Shown here: positions 59,538 to 64,000 of the stretch, in pieces
How positions within the stretch are numbered: position 1 is the first letter of the stretch
Layout: every line of letters begins with the position of its first letter
DNA from: Woronichinia naegeliana WA131
GTDB taxonomy: Bacteria; Cyanobacteriota; Cyanobacteriia; Cyanobacteriales; Microcystaceae
Assembly (NCBI GenBank): GCA_025370055.1
Contig: CP073041.1
Coordinates: forward strand, 5,860,272-5,924,271
Length of the DNA stretch: 64,000 bases
Direction of reading: 5' to 3'
Position numbers and translations under genes: made by a program
The notes under the pieces: generated by a model
Told to the model about the DNA's origin: nothing
Databases searched by the model: none
What the model saw: only the letters and a program-made list of their open reading frames with translations

Positions 59538-61463
59538 TTAACGGCTAACTTGATAGCGATCGCACCACCAACAGAGAATATAAATTGACCAGATACGCGA
59601 CCAGTATAGTCCAGGAGAATCTGCTAAAAAAGCTTGCCAAAGGGCATTAACCGCATCCGCATTCAGTCCGATCCTAGCCAAATGAGCGCGATCGCTGAAA
59701 GTCTCAGAAATTTCACGCTTTAAACTTTGACGACACCACTGTTCAATCGGTAAAACAAATCCAGATTTAGGACGATTAAATAATCGAGCATCAAGCTGTT
59801 CTGCTACTAAGTTTTGTAAAAAACGCTTTTTCCCCAGGGGATAAAAACGATTCTTGAGCTTTTGTTCTATTACTAAGCCAACTACCTTATGATCAATAAG
59901 AGGTAGTCTAACTTCCAAAGAATTAGCCATACTTGCAACATCTGTGTCTCGTAATAATCGCTCCCCTAGGAAAATAGCGATTTCAAGCTGGCTGATGGAA
60001 CTTAAAGTTGGCTCTTGGGCGATGGTTTCTTGGAATTTTTGGGTATAAAAATCTGTCAAACCATAATAAGAACTTGGATATTCTTTTTGTCCTAATAATT
60101 GATTTTGAAAATCCTTAGTAAATAAGCTGTAAAAAACCTGATAAATATTAGTAAGATTACTGGTAGATAAAAGATCTTCGATTTTTCCCCAACGGGTTTG
60201 AGCCGGAAAGCTACCTAATTCTCCCTCATTCCAATGTATGAATTGTTTTGATAAATTTTGACGGAATGAATAGGGCAATTTATTCAAATACTGGTTAATT
60301 TTAACCGCTAAACTGACTTCTCGAAAAGAGCGGTAGCCGCCAAAGAGTTCATCCCCTCCTGTCCCGGCTAAGGCCACCGTAATGCCTGATTCCTTTACTG
60401 CACGGCTAATATAATAGGTATTCAGACCATCAAAAGTGGGTTGGTCTAAACTGCCTAGAGCACTTTCCAATTGTGCGAAAAACTGAGCTTGGGATAGTTG
60501 TACCTCAAGATGTTCTGTTCCTAAAGCCTGGGCCACTTGATGAGCATAAACGGATTCATCGTACTCTACTTCTTCAAAGGATAAATTAAAAGTCTTAACT
60601 GTACCCGCATTTGCCTGAACCGCTAAAGCAGCCACTACGCTAGAATCAATACCACCAGAGAGAAAAACGCCCACCGGAACATCACTCACTAAACGCATTT
60701 TTACCGCATCTCTAAGTTCCTGTTCCAGGGATTCAAGAGAGCTATTATTAGAATGATATTTGGGAATTGTCCAGAAGGATTCATAATTTTCAATCTCTCC
60801 CTCCATATTAATCGTCATTTTATAACCCGCAGGCAGTAGAGAAATGGCCTCAATAATGGTATTCGGACTAATTACAAAGCCATTCCAGAGATAATTCTCT
60901 AGACTTTTTTGATCTAATTTTCGCTCAATTAAACCACTGGCTAATAAGGCTCTCAGTTCTGACGCGATTAATAAAGTATTACCACCATTATTCTGGACAG
61001 AAGCATAATAGAGTGGCTTAATTCCCAGGCGATCTCGAGCACAAAAAGCTTTATTTTGTTGGGGGTTCCAGATCACAAATGCAAACATTCCGCGCAAATA
61101 ATCCAGAACCCCTTCTCCCCAAACTCGATAACCTGCTAAAAGGACTTCTGTGTCACATTCAGAACGAAATTTCACACCTTGTTTTTCTAGGTCTCGTCGT
61201 AGTTCTTGGTAATTATAGACCTCGCCATTGTAGGTAATGACATTTCCCGTTACTTGATCGATCATCGGTTGGGCACCATTGGCACTTAAATCCATGATTG
61301 CTAGTCGTCTATGGGCTAAGGCCACACCTTGCTCATTCTCATCGACAGAAGACCAAAAACCCCCACCATCTGGCCCACGATGAAACTGGGCATCATTTAT
61401 TTGCTCTGTTGCCTTGATGATCATTGGGGAAATCGCACCAATCGCTGCCGTAATTCCGCACAT
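59538..61463 (-). CDS. asnB: Asparagine synthetase, glutamine-hydrolysing
   Basis: The enzyme transfers the amide of glutamine to aspartate (or a related acceptor) with ATP. The 641-residue protein has the N-terminal nucleophile (MCGITAAIG), the glutaminase domain (HRGPDGGGFWSS; NGEVYNYQELR) and the synthetase domain with the PP-loop VFLSGGIDSSVVAALAV near residue 266, then LAGTGGDELFGGYRSF. The length fits the AsnB type found in polysaccharide loci, so the substrate could be other than aspartate. Confidence 0.93.
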   Translation of the reverse strand: MCGITAAIGAISPMIIKATEQINDAQFHRGPDGGGFWSSVDENEQGVALAHRRLAIMDLSANGAQPMIDQVTGNVITYNGEVYNYQELRRDLEKQGVKFRSECDTEVLLAGYRVWGEGVLDYLRGMFAFVIWNPQQNKAFCARDRLGIKPLYYASVQNNGGNTLLIASELRALLASGLIERKLDQKSLENYLWNGFVISPNTIIEAISLLPAGYKMTINMEGEIENYESFWTIPKYHSNNSSLESLEQELRDAVKMRLVSDVPVGVFLSGGIDSSVVAALAVQANAGTVKTFNLSFEEVEYDESVYAHQVAQALGTEHLEVQLSQAQFFAQLESALGSLDQPTFDGLNTYYISRAVKESGITVALAGTGGDELFGGYRSFREVSLAVKINQYLNKLPYSFRQNLSKQFIHWNEGELGSFPAQTRWGKIEDLLSTSNLTNIYQVFYSLFTKDFQNQLLGQKEYPSSYYGLTDFYTQKFQETIAQEPTLSSISQLEIAIFLGERLLRDTDVASMANSLEVRLPLIDHKVVGLVIEQKLKNRFYPLGKKRFLQNLVAEQLDARLFNRPKSGFVLPIEQWCRQSLKREISETFSDRAHLARIGLNADAVNALWQAFLADSPGLYWSRIWSIYILCWWCDRYQVSR

Positions 61464-61824
61464 AGAAGATGCCCTATACTTAGCCTATAAAATTGAACGG
61501 AAAATGTTGTTCTCTTAAGGTGATTATAGAAAATATAAACTAATTATGACTAAAATACAATATGGATTAAAATAATTATAATTTTTTGGGGTACTTAACG
61601 AAAAAGAGACAATAGCAGTCTTTTGGTATTAGTCGTGTTAACACCGTAGAAAAATTCAACGGTATTTATTTTCTTGTTATAAACCTCAACTTGCGGTGAA
61701 AACGAGGTTATATCGTATGATCTGCAAATGACTAGATCTCATAATTTGATTGTTTCAATTTTTGCCAATGAAACCTGATATTCGGTTAAAATCTTGCTAA
61801 TTCTAGAAGTTCAAGGAGTCAAGG
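61464..61824. other. Intergenic region between asnB and dprA
   Basis: AT-rich, about 360 bp, between divergent genes. No gene, repeat or clear promoter motif was recognised, apart from the ribosome binding site AAGGAGTCAAGG before dprA. Confidence 0.4.
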
Positions 61825-62952
61825 GTGAACGAGGATCGCTATTATTGGTTAGCCTGGTCGCAAATAAATGGAGTCGGCCCCGTTTTATTAAAGCGAATCC
61901 AACAACATTTTGAGACATTAGAGAATGCCTGGAAAGCATCAGAAAGAGCCTTATTACAGGTCAATGGCTTAGGCTCAAAACTAATTACCAATATTCTCAC
62001 CCAGCGATCGCAACTCAATCCCCAACTATTACTAGAAGAGCATAGCCGTCAAAATCCCCACTTTTGGACACCAGCCGATGCTGATTATCCCCGTTTATTG
62101 TGGGAAATTCCTAGTCCACCGCCGGTACTTTACTATCGAGGTCAGGTTAAAATGTCCGAAAATCAAGGACAAATTCCAGGCATTGCGATTGTTGGCACTC
62201 GTTTTCCTACTGAACATGGCAAACGCTGGACAAAGAAAATTAGCATGGGATTAGCAAAAAGTGATTTTACGGTGATTTCTGGGTTAGCTGCTGGTATTGA
62301 TGGACAGGCCCATCGTAGTTGTTTAGAAGCGGGTGGTAGAACGATCGCCGTTTTAGGAACGGGTTTAGACCTGGTTTATCCGCCTCAAAATCGACAACTC
62401 TTTGAAGAAATTGCTGAAAAGGGTTTAATTTTAAGTGAATATCCTGTGGGAACTAAACCTGATCGCGGTAATTTTCCGGCTCGTAATCGGATTATTGCCG
62501 GGCTAAGTCGCGCTATTTTAGTGATGGAAGCCCCCGAAAAATCAGGTTCATTAATAACAGCCCGTTATGCCAATGAATTTTGTCGAGATGTCTATACTTT
62601 ACCCAATTCTCCTGATGTAGCTGAAGCGAAAGGTTGTCTCACTTTAATTCATAACGGAGCCGAAGTGATTCTCTCGGAAGAAACATTATTAGAAACCCTG
62701 GGAGCCATTCCCAAACTGGATATTGCCCCCGTTTTATCTTTGTTAGAATCTTTGCAATCGGTTGAATCTTTGCCAGATCTAGATCCCATTCCTTTGAAAA
62801 TTTTACAAGCCGTACCGCGATCGCCCACTCCTTTTGATACCATTATCCAGAATACGGGTTTAAGCACCGGAGAAGTATCGGCAGGATTACTGCAATTAGA
62901 ATTAATGGGTTTGGTTAGCCAAATTCCTGGGATGCGCTATCAACGATTATAG
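61825..62952 (+). CDS. dprA: DNA-processing protein DprA
   Basis: DprA binds incoming single-stranded DNA and loads RecA in natural transformation. The 375-residue protein has an N-terminal SAM/HhH-like part (WSQINGVGPVLLKRIQQHFE; VNGLGSKLI), the Rossmann-like core (IAIVGTRFPTEHGKRWTKKI; SGLAAGIDGQAHRSCLEAGG; VLGTGLDLVYPPQN; ARNRIIAGLSRAILVMEAPE) and a C-terminal winged helix. The start is GTG, supported by AAGGAG 12 nt before it; no ATG gives a full N-terminus. Confidence 0.95.
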   Translation: MNEDRYYWLAWSQINGVGPVLLKRIQQHFETLENAWKASERALLQVNGLGSKLITNILTQRSQLNPQLLLEEHSRQNPHFWTPADADYPRLLWEIPSPPPVLYYRGQVKMSENQGQIPGIAIVGTRFPTEHGKRWTKKISMGLAKSDFTVISGLAAGIDGQAHRSCLEAGGRTIAVLGTGLDLVYPPQNRQLFEEIAEKGLILSEYPVGTKPDRGNFPARNRIIAGLSRAILVMEAPEKSGSLITARYANEFCRDVYTLPNSPDVAEAKGCLTLIHNGAEVILSEETLLETLGAIPKLDIAPVLSLLESLQSVESLPDLDPIPLKILQAVPRSPTPFDTIIQNTGLSTGEVSAGLLQLELMGLVSQIPGMRYQRL

Positions 62953-63009
62953 TAAAAACTACATTTATATTGTATTTGTATTCGAGAATTTTAAGCCAAG
63001 TCCATTTTG

Positions 63010-63100
63010 AAACAAGTCCCCATTTTTAAGGGGGATTTAGGGGGATCAAATTTGAGACAAGTCCTCATTTTAAGGGGGATTTAGGGAGATCAAATTGGGC
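63010..63100 (+). repeat. AAGGGGGATTTAGGGGGATC direct repeats
   Basis: The block CAAGTCCCCATTTTTAAGGG plus GGATTTAGGGGGATCAAATT occurs twice with about 50-bp spacing (63014-63052 and 63058-63096). Related sequence is at 27100-27130. Confidence 0.7.
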
Positions 63101-63156
63101 GATTAAAAAACTATGGGTTTCGAGTTAGAGAGGGTTATCAATGATTCATAATTACC

Positions 63157-63996
63157 TTAAAATTCTCCCTTTCTGGCTTCCATAAACAGAGAATCAGGTT
63201 TGCGAACTTTGCCATCAATGATATCTAATTGGTAATCATTAAATCCTCTGATTTGACTATCCATTGCCTGACAAACCTGAATATCTTGAAATCTATTTTT
63301 GGACAAAAGAGCAGCTAAAGAGACCCGATCATACATCCATTGATGAATTTCTCCCGATTGACGGAATACTCCCTCGCAGAAAGCCCTTTGGCCAGATTTG
63401 CCCGCAATCAGTCTTACCATCCATGCTGCTACAAGATAACGGCTTTTTGCCAAAAACCAGCCCCAATTTTTATGTTTAAGTCGGGTTTGTAAAGAAAAAT
63501 TAGTCTTAGGTGCTGTCCAAAAACCTTCTGCTTCTTGACCAATGCGATCGCGAATAAAATCACGGTTAAGAAGTTGGGGATTGCCCAGAAAATTAGCCAT
63601 TTCTCCCCCTGGAAAGCGTCGATTAATTTGGTCTAATAACTCTAACATCAACCAATGGTAATTGGCAAGCGCGATGGGATCGGGTTGTTTGGCCATAGCC
63701 ACTGATTCTAGACAACTTAAATAAGTTTTAACAATGGCTTCTAAGTCTGGAACAACAATCCGAATAATACCATTGGGTTTTAGAATCCGCCAACAGTCAG
63801 CGATAAAAGCTTGAGCCTGTTCCTGGGTTAAATGTTCCAAAACATGAGAGCTATAGCAAACATCAATAGAATCTTCCGCAAAGGGCAAAGGATTACAAAT
63901 ATCGTAGGGTTGGATGGTAGGAGATTGGGGGATTTTATCTAAATTAATCCAATCAGGATGATAAACTACGCCACAACCAATATTAAGACGTTTCAT
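63157..63996 (-). CDS. SAM-dependent methyltransferase-like protein
   Basis: The 279-residue protein starts MKRLNIGCGVVYHPDWINLD (motif I, NIGCG), followed by the DICNPLPFAEDSIDVCYSSH and VLEHLTQEQAQAFIADCWRI segments typical of class I methyltransferases (Methyltransf_11 type), LKPNGIIRIVVPDLEAIV. The C-terminal ~150 residues are an extension. Such proteins often occur in polysaccharide-related loci. Substrate unknown. The start lies 4 bp from the window edge. Confidence 0.85.
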   Translation of the reverse strand: MKRLNIGCGVVYHPDWINLDKIPQSPTIQPYDICNPLPFAEDSIDVCYSSHVLEHLTQEQAQAFIADCWRILKPNGIIRIVVPDLEAIVKTYLSCLESVAMAKQPDPIALANYHWLMLELLDQINRRFPGGEMANFLGNPQLLNRDFIRDRIGQEAEGFWTAPKTNFSLQTRLKHKNWGWFLAKSRYLVAAWMVRLIAGKSGQRAFCEGVFRQSGEIHQWMYDRVSLAALLSKNRFQDIQVCQAMDSQIRGFNDYQLDIIDGKVRKPDSLFMEARKGEF

Positions 63997-64000
63997 GCCA

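Overview
The window is chromosomal DNA of a cyanobacterium. The evidence is the dense HIP1 octamer (GCGATCGC), the cyanobacterial/plastid genes ycf46 and ycf35, a C5-pathway hemA, a phaA-phaB polyhydroxybutyrate pair, and small DUF families largely confined to cyanobacteria. The heavy IS load and the many HIP1-rich intergenic repeats suggest a unicellular or colonial genus in the Synechocystis / Microcystis / Cyanothece range. I cannot name the genus.

Layout. 1-4.5 kb is a mosaic of IS elements and relics (ISKra4 end, IS1, IS630, a 147-bp MITE) around a DUF4160/DUF2442 pair. 4.5-8.4 kb holds a secreted protein, IS110 and MITE debris, a radical-SAM enzyme and hemA. 8.4-12.5 kb is one tnpB gene on the minus strand, split by three insertions (a 122-bp MITE, an IS4-type element and an ISKra4 element). 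Each insertion has a target duplication, so the original reading frame can be rebuilt. 12.5-14.6 kb has further relics and an intact ISL3 element inside a small gene. 14.6-23.8 kb is mostly host genes for envelope and membrane proteins: Gly-zipper, DUF1400 hydrolase, outer-membrane-like protein, DUF1269, MarC and DUF1254. It includes one gene split by an ISAs1-type MITE.

23.8-27 kb is a run of small two-gene modules (VapBC-like, GIY-YIG plus partner, DUF4160/DUF2442) separated by arrays of degenerate ~23-bp repeats with a GTGCGATC core. The same pattern returns at 32-35 kb (PD-(D/E)XK protein, DUF433/DUF5615, RelE/Phd) and at 39-47 kb (XRE duplicates, DUF6888/DUF6887, Gly-zipper/nuclease pair, HigBA). 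The HigBA module sits between two copies of the 5' end of uvrA, and the local uvrA is truncated. Between these clusters lie mntH, the RHH-ycf46-ycf35 cluster, a LysR/aspartoacylase divergent pair, phaB-phaA and fumC.

47-64 kb is mainly core genome: a membrane protein, an M1 aminopeptidase with HEAT repeats, a BlaI/BlaR-like pair with a PrxQ peroxiredoxin, cobD/cbiB, a decayed IS5 copy, a large hypothetical protein, a GT4 glycosyltransferase, asparagine synthetase, dprA and a methyltransferase.

The most interesting structures are the repeat-punctuated toxin-antitoxin cassettes, the HigBA module between uvrA duplications, the reconstructible tnpB that lacks its zinc-ribbon cysteines, and three MITE families, one tied by its ends to an IS relic elsewhere in the window. 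No rRNA, tRNA or CRISPR array was recognised.
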